Positions 1 to 12,228 of a stretch of 64,000 nucleotides of DNA are shown in pieces (the first letter of the stretch is position 1; each line of letters opens with the position of its first letter). Under the pieces are notes generated by a model. It was given only the letters and a program-made list of their open reading frames with translations, made no database searches and was not told where the DNA came from. The translations under genes and the position numbers were made by a program. Location of the stretch: NCBI RefSeq assembly GCF_900099835.1, contig NZ_FNKP01000001.1, forward strand, positions 1,178,001 to 1,242,000, given 5' to 3'. This DNA is from Paraburkholderia fungorum. Its GTDB lineage: Bacteria; Pseudomonadota; Gammaproteobacteria; Burkholderiales; Burkholderiaceae.

Positions 1-626
1 CCCTTCAGCACCGGCTCCTTGCCGATCGACCCGAGGCCCTTGCCATGGATCACGCGCAAACAGCGCAAGCCGCGCTTCACCGATTCGCGGATAAATTCCG
101 CCAGCGCTTCACGCGCTTCGTCGCGCCGCATGCCGTGCAGATCGATTTGCGCCTGCACGATCCAGTCGCCGCGCCGCAGTTTCCGAACGACTTCCTGGCT
201 CACGCCGGGGCGGCAGTAGGACAAGGTTTCGTCGGTGTCGAGCAGGACTTCGGGATCGTATTCGTCCGAGATCGCTTCGTGCAGGACCGCTTCTTCGTCG
301 AGCCGCGTTTGCACGGGCAGCGGCGGCGGGGGATTGCGCGGCAGGCTCGCGCGCGGCGGGACGGCCAGCGGCGCGACGGAGCCGATTTCACGGCGAAACA
401 GGTCCGCATCCGCCGATGCCTCGCGCTGCGCCGCCACGGCTGCCGCGCGGTCGCGTTCGCGCCGTTGCGTGTCGACCTTCAACGCATCGCGCAACGCGCC
501 GAGGCCCGCGAGACCGGCCGCCGGTTCGATCTTCGGTTTGACGGCGGGAGTGGAGGCCTCGGGCGCGGGCCTGGCGACGGTGCGCGCGCGTTTCGGTTCG
601 CTGGGATGGGGTTGATTCTTCGGCAT
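1..626 (-). CDS. Smr-domain protein, 3' end beyond window
   Basis: The gene reads leftwards off the window edge; 208 codons are visible. It starts at an ATG (complement of 624-626). Residues 1-110 are Pro/Ala/Arg-rich and low in complexity, probably disordered. From about residue 160 there is an Smr domain: the IDLHGMRRDEA motif (161-171) followed by RVIHGKGLGSIGK (191-203), matching the two signature blocks of the family (LDLHG and HGKG). Smr domains are DNA/RNA-binding or nicking modules found alone or at the C-terminus of MutS2. This is the stand-alone type; its cellular role is not established. The 5' flank holds a 7-bp tandem repeat (751-840) that separates it from trxB, which is transcribed in the same direction and has its own terminator. 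Confidence 0.85.
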   Translation of the reverse strand, partial: MPKNQPHPSEPKRARTVARPAPEASTPAVKPKIEPAAGLAGLGALRDALKVDTQRRERDRAAAVAAQREASADADLFRREIGSVAPLAVPPRASLPRNPPPPLPVQTRLDEEAVLHEAISDEYDPEVLLDTDETLSYCRPGVSQEVVRKLRRGDWIVQAQIDLHGMRRDEAREALAEFIRESVKRGLRCLRVIHGKGLGSIGKEPVLK

Positions 627-750
627 ATCGGTAATACACGCAGAAAGGTAGATCGAACGCGGGGTGCTGGTGGAGGGCCGGGGCCTGGCGCGTCGTGTGG
701 TCGCTGCAGGAGACCGCGTCACACTGCGCCGCGCGAGCCAGGCTAGTTGT

Positions 751-840
751 AGACCGCAGACCGCAGACCGCAGACCGCAGACCGCAGACCGCAGACCGCA
801 GACCGCAGACCGCAGACCGCAGACCTCAGACCGCAGACCT
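751..840. repeat. Heptanucleotide tandem repeat (unit AGACCGC), about 13 copies
   Basis: Twelve to thirteen head-to-tail copies of AGACCGC run from 751 to 840, nearly perfect (a CCGC to CCTC change near the right end), then decay into looser CCGCAA-type sequence to about 885. The array lies between the trxB terminator and the start of the Smr gene, so it is in the Smr 5' region. A related array is at 29593-29661. Confidence 0.95.
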
Positions 841-904
841 CACCCGCAACCACAGGCCGCAATCACAAGCCGCAACCGTAGGCGACGACCCGCGACTACA
901 CACG

Positions 905-938
905 CAAAAAAGGCCGCAAGCTTTTCAGCCGCGGCCTT
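905..938 (-). terminator. Rho-independent terminator of trxB
   Basis: AAGGCCGC (910-917) pairs with GCGGCCTT (931-938). On the minus strand the hairpin is followed by a T run (complement of the A run at 905-910). It lies about 90 bases after the trxB stop. Confidence 0.8.
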
Positions 939-1027
939 CTGTCAAACCGGCGGCCGGGCTAAACCCAACCGCCATTTTACCGTCGCGCCTGCCGTTGCAG
1001 GCCGGGGCGCACCGTCAATCCCGCCGA

Positions 1028-2409
<1,382 letters not shown>

Positions 2410-4719
2410 ATGGCAAAAGCTCCCTATTCCGCGAGCGCGCAGGCGTTGCCGCACCGCATGTCGCGCCTTCTGACCGAAATCCGCTGGCTACTGCAGGTGG
2501 CGCTCGGCGTTTTCCTGCTGATGGCGCTCGTCAGTTACAGCCGCAACGACCCGAGCTGGACCAATTCCGCGCAGACCGACCATATCGCCAACTGGGCGGG
2601 CCGCTTCGGCGCGCGCACCTCGGACATCATGCTGCTGCTGTTCGGTCTGTCCACCTACTGGTGGGTCGTGCTGCTCGGCCGTCACATTTCCGCCAACTAC
2701 CGCCGCATCACCCGTCACGAAGACGGTGAGGACGACGCGCCGCGCGGTGTCGGCTGGCTCGCCGACGCATTCGCGTTCGCGCTCGTGCTGCTGTCGTGCA
2801 GCGGCATCGAGGCGCTGCGCATGTGGTCGCTGAAGGTGCAGTTGCCGGGCGTCAAGGGCGGCGTGGTCGGCGACGCGGTCGCGCGCGGGGTGTCGCATGC
2901 GCTGGGGTTCACGGGCGGCACGCTCGCACTGTTGATCGCGCTCGCCATCGGCCTGTCGCTGTATTTCCGTTTCTCGTGGCTGTCGGTGTCGGAGAAGGTC
3001 GGCGAGTCGATCATTTCCGCGGTGACGTTCGCCAAGCTGCGCCGTGAAGCCGGCCGCGACCGCAAGCTCGGCGAAGCGGCGGCGGTCAAGCGCGAAGGCA
3101 AGGTCGAGAAGGGCCGCGTGCGAATCGAAGAACACGAACCGGTCGTGATCGTTCCGCCGGTCGTCACGCCTGTCAAATCGGAGCGCGTCGAGAAAGAACG
3201 GCAGGTGCCGTTGTTCACCGATCTGCCGGGCGATTCCACGCTCCCGCCCATCTCGCTGCTCGACGCCGCGCCCGCCGCGCAGGAAACCATTTCCGCCGAC
3301 ACGCTGGAATTCACGTCGCGTCTGATCGAGAAAAAGCTCAAGGACTTCGGCGTCGACGTGAGCGTGGTCGCCGCGTATCCGGGGCCGGTCGTCACGCGTT
3401 ACGAAATCGAACCGGCTACCGGCGTGAAGGGCAGCCAGATTGTAGGTCTGGCGAAAGACCTCGCGCGCTCGCTGTCGCTGGTGTCGATCCGCGTGGTCGA
3501 GACCATTCCGGGCAAGAATTTCATGGCGCTGGAATTGCCCAATCAGCGTCGCCAGACGGTGAGCCTGTCGGAGATTCTCGGCTCGGCCGTGTACGCGGAT
3601 GCCGCGTCGCCGCTCACCATGGGGCTGGGCAAGGACATCGGCGGCAAACCGGTGTGCGCCGACCTCGCGAAAATGCCTCACCTGCTGGTGGCGGGCACGA
3701 CCGGTTCGGGCAAGTCGGTGGGTATCAACGCGATGATCCTGTCGCTGCTCTACAAGGCGAGCGCCGACCAGGTCCGCATGATCCTGATCGATCCGAAGAT
3801 GCTCGAAATGAGCGTCTATGAAGGCATTCCGCATCTGCTGTGTCCGGTGGTGACCGATATGCGCCAGGCCGGTCACGCGCTGAACTGGGCGGTCGCCGAA
3901 ATGGAGCGCCGCTACAAGCTGATGAGCAAGCTCGGCGTGCGTAACCTCGCCGGCTACAACAACAAGATCGACGAAGCGGCCAAGCGCGAAGAGAAGCTGC
4001 CGAATCCGTTCAGCCTCACGCCGGACGACCCGGAGCCGCTCGCGCGTCTGCCGAACATCGTGATCGTGATCGACGAACTGGCCGACCTGATGATGGTGGT
4101 CGGCAAGAAGGTCGAGGAACTGATCGCGCGTATCGCGCAGAAGGCCCGCGCGGCGGGGCTGCATCTGATTCTCGCCACGCAGCGTCCGTCGGTCGATGTG
4201 ATCACCGGGCTGATCAAGGCCAATGTGCCGACGCGAATGGCCTTCCAGGTGTCGTCGAAGATCGACTCGCGCACGATTCTCGACCAGCAGGGCGCGGAAT
4301 CGCTGCTGGGCATGGGCGACATGCTGTATCTGCCGCCGGGCAGCGGCATGCCGGTGCGGGTGCACGGCGCGTTCGTATCGGACGAGGAAGTGCACCGCGT
4401 CGTCGACAAACTGAAGGAACAGGGCGAGCCGAACTATATCGAGGGCATTCTCGAAGGCGGCGTGACGGGCGAGGGCGACGAAGGCGCGGCCGGGGGAACC
4501 GGAGGCGCCGACGCCGAGTCGGACCCGTTGTACGACCAGGCGGTCGACGTGGTGCTGAAGAACCGCCGCGCGTCGATCTCGCTGGTGCAGCGGCATTTGC
4601 GCATCGGCTATAACCGGGCCGCGCGTTTGCTCGAGCAGATGGAAAACTCGGGCGTGGTGTCGGCCATGTCGTCGAACGGGAATCGCGAGATTCTCGCGCC
4701 GGCACGGGAAGCGGAATAG
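2410..4719 (+). CDS. ftsK: DNA translocase FtsK
   Basis: Septum-located double-stranded DNA pump that clears and aligns chromosome termini during division and activates XerCD recombination. The 769-aa protein has four N-terminal membrane segments (about residues 24-44, 70-89, 112-132, 165-188), a short linker (about 200-290, far shorter than in E. coli), the RecA-like motor with Walker A GTTGSGKS (about 428-435) and Walker [11 protein letters not shown] (about 550-560), and the C-terminal winged-helix gamma domain (about 705-755, with [10 protein letters not shown] and [10 protein letters not shown]) that reads the polar KOPS sequences. The ATG at 2410 follows AGGA. It is the short, SpoIIIE-like form common in this family, and lolA follows after 320 bases. 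Confidence 0.97.
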   Translation: MAKAPYSASAQALPHRMSRLLTEIRWLLQVALGVFLLMALVSYSRNDPSWTNSAQTDHIANWAGRFGARTSDIMLLLFGLSTYWWVVLLGRHISANYRRITRHEDGEDDAPRGVGWLADAFAFALVLLSCSGIEALRMWSLKVQLPGVKGGVVGDAVARGVSHALGFTGGTLALLIALAIGLSLYFRFSWLSVSEKVGESIISAVTFAKLRREAGRDRKLGEAAAVKREGKVEKGRVRIEEHEPVVIVPPVVTPVKSERVEKERQVPLFTDLPGDSTLPPISLLDAAPAAQETISADTLEFTSRLIEKKLKDFGVDVSVVAAYPGPVVTRYEIEPATGVKGSQIVGLAKDLARSLSLVSIRVVETIPGKNFMALELPNQRRQTVSLSEILGSAVYADAASPLTMGLGKDIGGKPVCADLAKMPHLLVAGTTGSGKSVGINAMILSLLYKASADQVRMILIDPKMLEMSVYEGIPHLLCPVVTDMRQAGHALNWAVAEMERRYKLMSKLGVRNLAGYNNKIDEAAKREEKLPNPFSLTPDDPEPLARLPNIVIVIDELADLMMVVGKKVEELIARIAQKARAAGLHLILATQRPSVDVITGLIKANVPTRMAFQVSSKIDSRTILDQQGAESLLGMGDMLYLPPGSGMPVRVHGAFVSDEEVHRVVDKLKEQGEPNYIEGILEGGVTGEGDEGAAGGTGGADAESDPLYDQAVDVVLKNRRASISLVQRHLRIGYNRAARLLEQMENSGVVSAMSSNGNREILAPAREAE

Positions 4720-5039
4720 GTCTTTGGCCTTCGTTTCGCTGCGAGGCTGGCGGCGCAGCGAAGCGGCGGGTGGCGGCTTTGCGTGTCTCGCCGTTGCGGG
4801 CACAGATCGCGCAGCGAGAGAGCACGGTAAAACCGCCTATAAGGCCCGCTTAAGGGCCGCCGCCTAAGCTGTCGAGCAAGGCCGGTGTCTGAGCCATCGG
4901 TCGCACAGGCTAGCCGCGAACCAGCCGCGGGCCAGGTCACGAGCCGCCAGACAGCCACTCGAGCGCAGCCTTAAGGCAGTCGCTCCTCTGAGCGTCCACC
5001 GCGACCGTTTAACGAATTCAATTCAAGGGAGAAAACTAC
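4720..5039. other. ftsK-lolA intergenic region
   Basis: 320 GC-rich bases with no convincing gene. Several short inverted GC-rich words are present but there is no hairpin followed by a T run, so I call no terminator. AAGGGAG at about 5026-5032 is the lolA ribosome binding site. Confidence 0.4.
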
Positions 5040-5774
5040 ATGCAGCTTTTCGCGCAGAAGCACGCTCGACCGCGTGTTCAATCCATCAGCCTTGGCCAGC
5101 TTCTTCGGACGCTGGTGCGCAGCGCCGGCAGCGTGGCGATCGGTGCGTCGGTGCTGTTCGCGTCGCAGGCATTCGCAAGCGGCACCGAACAGTTGAAGGC
5201 GTTCGTCGCGCAGGTCCATTCGGCGCGCGGCACCTTCGTGCAGCAGGAAGTCCGCGCGCCGAGCAAAGCGCAGGGCGCGAGCGGCGCGCTGTCCACGTCG
5301 GGTATCAACAAGACGGGCACGTCGAGCGGCACGTTCACGTTCGCGCGTCCCGGCAAGTTCATCTGGCAATACGAGAAGCCCTATGCGCAACTGTTGCAGG
5401 CGGACGGCGACAAGCTCTACGTGTACGACAAGGACCTGAATCAGGTGACGGTGCGCAGTCTTGGCGGCGCGCTCGGCGCGAGCCCGGCGGCGATCCTGTT
5501 CGGCAGCAACGACCTGGACAAGAACTTTACGCTGCGTGACGCGGGCGTGAAGGCCGGTATCGACTGGCTCGAATTGACGCCGAAAGCGAAGGACACGCAG
5601 TTCCAGACCGTCGGCATTGGCTTCAAGGACGGCAATCTCGAAGCAATGGAATTGCACGACGTGTTCGGCAATGTCACGTTGCTGACGTTCTCGAATATCC
5701 AGAAGAACCCGCCGCTGCCGGCCGATGCGTTCAAGTTCACGGTGCCGAAGGGCGCGGATGTGATCAACGGATAA
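5040..5774 (+). CDS. lolA: Outer-membrane lipoprotein carrier protein LolA
   Basis: Periplasmic chaperone that takes lipoproteins from the LolCDE transporter and hands them to LolB at the outer membrane. The 244-aa precursor has a long signal peptide with a basic N-region and a cleavable end near ASQAFA/S (about residues 41-47). The mature part shows LolA-family features: the RGTFVQQE block, [19 protein letters not shown], and [14 protein letters not shown]. The ATG at 5040 is the only in-frame start before the signal peptide and has a good ribosome binding site (AAGGGAG). It lies downstream of ftsK as in other Burkholderiales and ends in a strong terminator. Confidence 0.95.
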   Translation: MQLFAQKHARPRVQSISLGQLLRTLVRSAGSVAIGASVLFASQAFASGTEQLKAFVAQVHSARGTFVQQEVRAPSKAQGASGALSTSGINKTGTSSGTFTFARPGKFIWQYEKPYAQLLQADGDKLYVYDKDLNQVTVRSLGGALGASPAAILFGSNDLDKNFTLRDAGVKAGIDWLELTPKAKDTQFQTVGIGFKDGNLEAMELHDVFGNVTLLTFSNIQKNPPLPADAFKFTVPKGADVING

Positions 5775-5801
5775 GCAGCGCGCTGCTTTTGTGTGACCGG
5801 G

Positions 5802-5830
5802 AAAACCGCGCTTTCAGGCGCGGTTTTTTT
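5802..5830 (+). terminator. Rho-independent terminator of lolA
   Basis: AACCGCGC and GCGCGGTT form the stem around a short loop; seven T follow. It lies about 30 bases after the lolA stop. Confidence 0.85.
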
Positions 5831-5925
5831 GCGCCTCTTATTGTTGACGGCGTACCCGGCGCGCTGTTCGTTCATGCTCGAAGACACCATGAAGTGCGCG
5901 CTTCAAGCGGCCGCGTCAAAATAAG

Positions 5926-5953
5926 AAAAGGCCTGCAAATGCAGGCCTTTTTC
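5926..5953 (-). terminator. Terminator of the NCS1 transporter gene, symmetrical
   Basis: AAAGGCCTGC (about 5927-5936) pairs with GCAGGCCTTT (5941-5950). A runs on one side and T runs on the other let it work in both directions. It lies just after the stop of the minus-strand transporter. Confidence 0.8.
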
Positions 5954-5986
5954 ACTCCAACGTCCGTCAGACTACAACGCCAAAAC

Positions 5987-7303
5987 TCACGCGTACGCCG
6001 CCTTGCGCGTCGACACGAACGCGAGATAACACAGCGCGCCGATCACGAGCGACGGCAGCGTCGCGCCGAGATTCGGCAGCCACTGGTTGATCACCTGGTA
6101 CGAGGCAATCCCGATCGCCCAAGCGATGAACGCGCTCAGGTGCCAGCCGCCCGAGAAGCCATAACGTCCGCGCACATCGGCGAGCGCCGCAGCTTCGATA
6201 CGGCGTTTGCGCACGATGAAGTGATCCATCAGCACCACGCCGAACAGCGGAGCGAACACCGAGCCGATCAGCAGCAAAAAGTTTTGATACTTCGCCATCG
6301 GGATCAACAGCGCGATCAGCGTGCACAGCGCGCCGAATGCCGCCGACAGCATCGGCACACTACCGCGCGTCCAGAACGTGCCGGTCGACACGGCAGCAGA
6401 GTGAATATCGGCGAACGCGTTGTCGATTTCGTCGATCAGGATCAGCAGCAGCGCAAGGCCGCCGCCCGCTTGCGCGAGCGCGCCGGTCAGCAGCGCGTCG
6501 CCGCCGCCTGCGGCGAGGCCGTAGATCGCGCCGAGCGCGTAGAACCAGATGTTCGCGATGCCATAGCCGAGCAGCGTGCCGCGGAAGGTTTCGCCGGGGC
6601 GTTTGCCGAAGCGCGTGTAATCGGCGATCAGCGGCAGCCACGACAGCGGCATGGCCACGACCAGATCGATTGCACCGCCGAACGACATGTCGCCCGTACC
6701 CGGACGGCGCATCAATTCAGCCAGATCGTGCTTCGCGAGCAGATTCCACGTGAGCCACGCGGCGCCCGCGAGCAGCAGCCAGATGCCCCACGTGCGCAGA
6801 AAACGCCGCACGAACGACAGCGGGCCGCTGATGGCGAGCAAGGTTGCGAGCAGACCGAAGACGACGGTCCAGATCAGCGGCATCGAGAGGCCGAACGACT
6901 GCTTGGCGAGTGCGTCGGCGGAATCGCGCATCACGATCACTTCGAACGAACCCCAGCCGACCAGTTGCACCGCGTTCAGCACGGACGGGATCGACGCGCC
7001 GCGCACGCCGAGCGTGGGACGCAGCGACGACATCGCCGCGAGCCCGGTGTCCGTGCCGATCACGCCGACCAGCGCCAGCAGCACGACGCCGATCACGCTG
7101 CCGATTACGATCGCCAGCAGCGCATGCGGCAACGACAGCCCCGGCACCAGCAGCGCGCCCGCCTGCGCGACCAGCAGGCCGATGCCGAGCGAAAACCAGA
7201 GCGCGAATGCGTCGCCGGTACGGAACGCGCGACGCGCGTCGGGCACCGGCGTGAGCGGCGCGTAGGTGGAACCGGCGTCGCCGGCGAGAGGATCTTGTGC
7301 CAT
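5987..7303 (-). CDS. cytX: NCS1-family transporter, CytX-like (pyrimidine/hydroxymethylpyrimidine)
   Basis: Inner-membrane permease of 438 aa with about twelve hydrophobic segments. The N-terminal FALWFSLGIGLLVAQAGALL, the WGSFEVIVMR block and PLSWLPLIADYTRFGKRP (about 235-250) fit the nucleobase:cation symporter-1 family, and the overall sequence resembles the CytX subgroup proposed to import the thiamine precursor hydroxymethylpyrimidine. That substrate comes from the subgroup, not from this locus: no thiamine gene and no TPP riboswitch is adjacent. It sits between lolA and rarA on the opposite strand, an insertion relative to the otherwise conserved order. The ATG start is supported by the first membrane segment at about residue 30. 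Confidence 0.8.
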   Translation of the reverse strand: MAQDPLAGDAGSTYAPLTPVPDARRAFRTGDAFALWFSLGIGLLVAQAGALLVPGLSLPHALLAIVIGSVIGVVLLALVGVIGTDTGLAAMSSLRPTLGVRGASIPSVLNAVQLVGWGSFEVIVMRDSADALAKQSFGLSMPLIWTVVFGLLATLLAISGPLSFVRRFLRTWGIWLLLAGAAWLTWNLLAKHDLAELMRRPGTGDMSFGGAIDLVVAMPLSWLPLIADYTRFGKRPGETFRGTLLGYGIANIWFYALGAIYGLAAGGGDALLTGALAQAGGGLALLLILIDEIDNAFADIHSAAVSTGTFWTRGSVPMLSAAFGALCTLIALLIPMAKYQNFLLLIGSVFAPLFGVVLMDHFIVRKRRIEAAALADVRGRYGFSGGWHLSAFIAWAIGIASYQVINQWLPNLGATLPSLVIGALCYLAFVSTRKAAYA

Positions 7304-7679
7304 CTGGTCTTGTCCCTGTTGCTGTTTGTGTTGCTGTTGCTTGCTAGGTTGAATGCTACGTGTTCTGTGTCTCGATACTGCCGGTCCCGGCGACCCGCGC
7401 CGATACCGCCGCGCGGCGTTGCAGCCGGGGCTGTTTGCCTTTCAACAGGCTTGTCCTGTCGTCGAAATCCGCGTGAAATTCCAACGGAATTTCGCCCGGA
7501 ATGGCTGATCAGAACCTTGCCGAATCGTCCGGCCGCGCCTTGCCGCCTTCGCCCGGCGGCCGTCGCTGTCATAATGCAGGACGTTGCCCGCGCCTCGTGG
7601 CGCCGCTTTGAGCTCATCCGGCAGCACGCCGCCATCGTACGGACCGCGTCCGGAAAGCCGAGATTATCCCCAAAACGTC
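7304..7679. other. Divergent cytX/rarA intergenic region with an 8-bp dyad
   Basis: 376 bases without a gene. The only structure I see is a perfect inverted repeat, GAAATTCC (7475-7482) and GGAATTTC (7486-7493), spaced by three bases: a possible operator for the transporter. I looked for the conserved TPP-riboswitch blocks on the minus strand and did not find them. Confidence 0.45.
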
Positions 7680-8993
7680 ATGTTTGAAGAAACCCGTGCC
7701 AATGTTCCGCTCGCCGAACGCCTGCGGCCCCGCAATATCGACGAAGTGATCGGCCAGAAGCATCTGCTCGGCCCGAACAAGCCGCTGCGGGTTGCGTTCG
7801 AATCCGGCGAAGCGCATTCGATGATCCTCTGGGGCCCGCCGGGCGTCGGCAAAACCACGCTCGCGCGGCTCATGGCCGACGCGTTTCACGCCGAGTTCAT
7901 CGCGTTGTCGGCGGTGCTGTCGGGCGTGAAGGATATCCGCGAAGCCGTCGAAACCGCGCAGATTCATCGCGCGAACGGGCACCAGACGCTGGTCTTCGTC
8001 GACGAAGTGCATCGTTTCAACAAGAGCCAGCAGGACGCGTTCTTGCCGCACGTCGAGTCGGGGCTGTTCGTGTTCGTCGGCGCGACGACTGAGAATCCGT
8101 CGTTCGAAGTGAACAGCGCGTTGCTGTCGCGAGCGGCCGTCTACGTGCTGAAAAGCCTGACCGACGACGAGCAGCGCGAATTGCTCGACCGTGCGCAGCA
8201 GGAACTCGGCGGCCTCACGTTCACCGACGAAGCGCGCGACGCGCTGATCGGCTCCGCCGACGGCGACGGCCGCAAGCTGCTGAACAACCTCGAAATCGTC
8301 GCGCGCGCGGCTGCGCAGCAGAAGACCACCGAGATCGACGGCCCATTACTCGGCAGTGCGCTCGCGGAAAACCTGCGCCGCTTCGACAAAGGCGGCGACG
8401 CATTTTACGATCAGATCAGCGCGCTGCATAAATCGGTCCGCGGCAGCAGCCCGGACGGCGCGCTGTACTGGTTCTGCCGGATGCTCGACGGCGGCGCGGA
8501 CCCGCGTTATCTCGCGCGCCGTATCGTGCGGATGGCGTGGGAAGACATCGGTCTCGCCGACCCGCGCGCCGCGCGCATCGCGCTCGACGCCGCCGAAACC
8601 TACGAGCGCCTCGGCACGCCGGAAGGCGAGCTGGCGCTGGCGCAGGCGATCATCTATCTGGCGGTCGCGCCGAAGTCGAACGCCGGTTACAACGCGTATA
8701 ACGAAGCGCGGCGTTTTGTCGGCAAGGATCAGTCGCGCGGCGTGCCGGTGCATCTGCGAAACGCGCCGACCAAGCTGATGAAGGAACTCGGCTACGGTCA
8801 CGAATACCGCTATGCGCACGACGAGCCCGATGCGTATGCCGCCGGTGAGACCTATCTGCCGGAGAACATGCGCGATCCGCACTGGTACGAGCCGACGCCG
8901 CGCGGGCTCGAAGGCAAGATCGGCGACAAGATGGCGCGTCTCGCCGAGCTGGACGCGCAATGGCGCAGCGCGAACAAGCCGAAAAAAGGCTGA
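7680..8993 (+). CDS. rarA: Replication-associated recombination protein RarA (AAA+ ATPase)
   Basis: AAA+ ATPase of the RarA/MgsA/WRNIP1 family, acting at stalled replication forks. I chose the ATG at 7680 (437 aa) over upstream in-frame starts because family members begin MFEE.. just before PLAERLRPR. Motifs: Walker A GPPGVGKT (52-59), Walker [10 protein letters not shown] (105-113), sensor-1 GATTENPSF and the arginine-finger SALLSR block, then the C-terminal tetramerisation region with AYNEARRFV. It precedes serS in the usual lolA-rarA-serS order. Confidence 0.96.
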   Translation: MFEETRANVPLAERLRPRNIDEVIGQKHLLGPNKPLRVAFESGEAHSMILWGPPGVGKTTLARLMADAFHAEFIALSAVLSGVKDIREAVETAQIHRANGHQTLVFVDEVHRFNKSQQDAFLPHVESGLFVFVGATTENPSFEVNSALLSRAAVYVLKSLTDDEQRELLDRAQQELGGLTFTDEARDALIGSADGDGRKLLNNLEIVARAAAQQKTTEIDGPLLGSALAENLRRFDKGGDAFYDQISALHKSVRGSSPDGALYWFCRMLDGGADPRYLARRIVRMAWEDIGLADPRAARIALDAAETYERLGTPEGELALAQAIIYLAVAPKSNAGYNAYNEARRFVGKDQSRGVPVHLRNAPTKLMKELGYGHEYRYAHDEPDAYAAGETYLPENMRDPHWYEPTPRGLEGKIGDKMARLAELDAQWRSANKPKKG

Positions 8994-9075
8994 GCCATTC
9001 GAGCGCGTCACGCGGCGCACCTTCGGGCAGCGCTGTGCATAACGTGTCGGCAATCCGCACACGTCCACGATCTAA

Positions 9076-10437
<1,362 letters not shown>

Positions 10438-10523
10438 TCGATGCAAGGGCCGCGACTTGCGTGAGCGTGGCGGTCCCGCCGTGACCCATTTCCAGGTTTC
10501 TTCAAAAATTTTCGACGAAGGGC

Positions 10524-10552
10524 TTGGAAAAGAGAAATGAGTGTTCTATAAT
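10524..10552 (+). promoter_or_regulatory. Sigma70-type promoter of tRNA-Ser
   Basis: TTGGAA (10524-10529), a 17-base spacer, then a perfect TATAAT (10547-10552). The predicted start near 10559 leaves a leader of about 60 bases before the tRNA. Confidence 0.75.
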
Positions 10553-10621
10553 CTTTCTCTCTCAAGCAACGACCCGCTTGAATCTGACGAAGTAGCTTAC
10601 CGGCTACGAGTTGGAAAAACC

Positions 10622-10712
10622 GGAAAGGTGGCAGAGTGGTCGAATGTACCTGACTCGAAATCAGGCGTACGGTTTTCCCGTACCGTGGGTTCGAATCCCA
10701 CCCTTTCCGCCA
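10622..10712 (+). tRNA. tRNA-Ser (anticodon CGA)
   Basis: Full class II tRNA of 91 bases with encoded CCA. The acceptor arm GGAAAGG (10622-10628) pairs with CCTTTCC (10702-10708), followed by discriminator G and CCA. The anticodon arm CCTGA-CTCGAAA-TCAGG carries CGA. The long variable arm (GTACGG..CCGTAC) is the serine identity element and the T arm contains GGTTCGAATCC. It reads UCG serine codons. Confidence 0.97.
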
Positions 10713-10718
10713 AATTAA

Positions 10719-10753
10719 AAAACCCCGCAGAGCGAAAGTTCTGCGGGGTTTTT
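10719..10753 (+). terminator. Terminator of tRNA-Ser
   Basis: AACCCCGCAGA (10721-10731) pairs perfectly with TCTGCGGGGTT (10740-10750), followed by T residues. Confidence 0.85.
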
Positions 10754-10923
10754 GCTTTGTGGTCCGGCTCTTTGGCGACTGTTTGTTGCCGCAGCTCGCT
10801 AGAGCTTTCCGTCACCGTCCTGCTGCATCCATTTTCGTCGCCGCTGCGTAATTCCCCTCAAGGACGCGCACGCCTCGCCAAACCCACAAACTAACCGCGC
10901 GACCCCAAACGGGAGACGCGCTC

Positions 10924-12228
10924 ATGCATCATCAATCCGTATCTCCGCCTCAACTTCCGCGCGGCTCGCGGGTCGCGGTCATCGGCGCGGGCATCTCGGG
11001 TTTGGCCAGCGCCTATCTGCTGGCCCGCGAGCATCAGGTCACGCTGTTCGAATCGGCGGATTACGCGGGCGGCCATACCAATACCGTCGACGTCACACTC
11101 GACGGTCACACGCATCCCGTCGACACCGGCTTCCTCGTCTTCAACGACCGCACCTATCCGAACCTGATCGCGCTGTTCGGCGAGCTCGGCGTGCAGTCGC
11201 ATCCGAGCGACATGACCTTCTCGGTCTCGCTCGACGAAGGCCGTCTCGAATGGGCCGGCACCAGTCTGAACACGGTTTTCGCGCAGCGAAGCAACCTGTT
11301 TTCGCCGACCTTCATCGGCATGTTGCGCGACATCATGCGTTTTAACGGCAGCGCCGAGCAGAACCTCGAACTGGCGACGCAATCGCGCGCGTCGATGGGC
11401 GAACTGCTGACGGCGGGCGGCTACGGCGGCGCGTTCCAGCGCCACTATCTGCTGCCGATGGCCGCCGCGATCTGGTCGAGCGCGACCGCCGACATCCTCG
11501 CGTTCCCGGCCACCACCTTCCTGCGCTTCTGCCTGAATCACGCGCTGTTGCAGGTGAACCGGCGGCCGCAATGGCGGACCGTGCTCGGCGGCGGACGTGA
11601 GTATGTGAAACGCATTGTCGGCACGCTCGACGATGTCCGGATCGGCACGCCGGTGCGTGGCGTGCGACGCGACGACGAGGGCGTCAGCGTCTATACCGAC
11701 GACGGCACCGAGCGCTTCGACGCGCTGGTGCTCGCCACGCACGCGCCGACCACGCTGCGTCTGCTGGAAGACGCCGGTGAGGATGAGCGCAGCGTGCTCG
11801 GCGCCGTGCGTTATCAGCCGAACGTTGCTGTGCTGCATACGGATACGTCGCTGCTGCCGCGTCGTCAGCGGGTGTGGTCGGCGTGGAATTACCTGGGGCG
11901 GCAGGGTGTCGACGGCACGCGGCCGGTGTGCGTCAGCTATCTGGTCAATCAGTTGCAGCCGTTGCCGTTCAGCACGCCGCTAGTCATCACGCTCAATCCG
12001 GTGACGCCGCCCGCGCCGGGCACCGAGTTGCGCCGCTTTCACTACGACCACCCGCTGTTCGATCTCGCCGCGATCGACGCGCAGCATCGTCTGCCGTCGC
12101 TGCAAGGCCAGCGGCGGACATGGTTCGCGGGCGCGTGGACGGGTTACGGTTTTCACGAGGACGGTCTGAAATCGGCGCTGCGCGTGGCCGCCGATTTCAA
12201 CGCGGCACCGACATGGGCGCAACTATGA
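10924..12228 (+). CDS. FAD-dependent amine-oxidase-like protein (COG2907 type)
   Basis: 434-aa predicted flavoprotein. The N-terminal Rossmann motif VAVIGAGISGLASAY (about 18-32) ends in a conserved acidic residue (LFES), followed by GGHTNTVDV and DTGFLVFNDRTYPNL, typical of the COG2907 group of amine-oxidase-like flavoproteins related to carotenoid and squalene oxidoreductases. The C-terminal FAGAWTGYGFHEDGLKSAL block closes the FAD site. It is first in an operon with DUF1365, a cyclopropane-fatty-acid synthase and a chalcone-isomerase-like protein. This combination recurs in proteobacteria and points to modification of membrane fatty acids, but the exact reaction of this gene is inferred from context only. 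Its stop overlaps the next start (ATGA at 12225). Confidence 0.85.
   Translation: MHHQSVSPPQLPRGSRVAVIGAGISGLASAYLLAREHQVTLFESADYAGGHTNTVDVTLDGHTHPVDTGFLVFNDRTYPNLIALFGELGVQSHPSDMTFSVSLDEGRLEWAGTSLNTVFAQRSNLFSPTFIGMLRDIMRFNGSAEQNLELATQSRASMGELLTAGGYGGAFQRHYLLPMAAAIWSSATADILAFPATTFLRFCLNHALLQVNRRPQWRTVLGGGREYVKRIVGTLDDVRIGTPVRGVRRDDEGVSVYTDDGTERFDALVLATHAPTTLRLLEDAGEDERSVLGAVRYQPNVAVLHTDTSLLPRRQRVWSAWNYLGRQGVDGTRPVCVSYLVNQLQPLPFSTPLVITLNPVTPPAPGTELRRFHYDHPLFDLAAIDAQHRLPSLQGQRRTWFAGAWTGYGFHEDGLKSALRVAADFNAAPTWAQL

Noticed and set aside
751..840. CRISPR array
   Set aside because: The unit is only seven bases and has no spacers; it is a simple tandem repeat.
2488..4803. 771-codon open frame on the minus strand across ftsK
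   Set aside because: Antisense shadow of a high-GC gene: Arg/His/Asp-rich, no domain, no ribosome binding site.
4720..5039. ftsK terminator or small gene
   Set aside because: GC-rich inverted words occur but none is followed by a T run; short frames are shadows.
7304..7679. Possible TPP riboswitch upstream of the CytX-like gene
   Set aside because: The conserved blocks (CTGAGA and the ACCTGATCTGG-type core) are not present on the minus strand.
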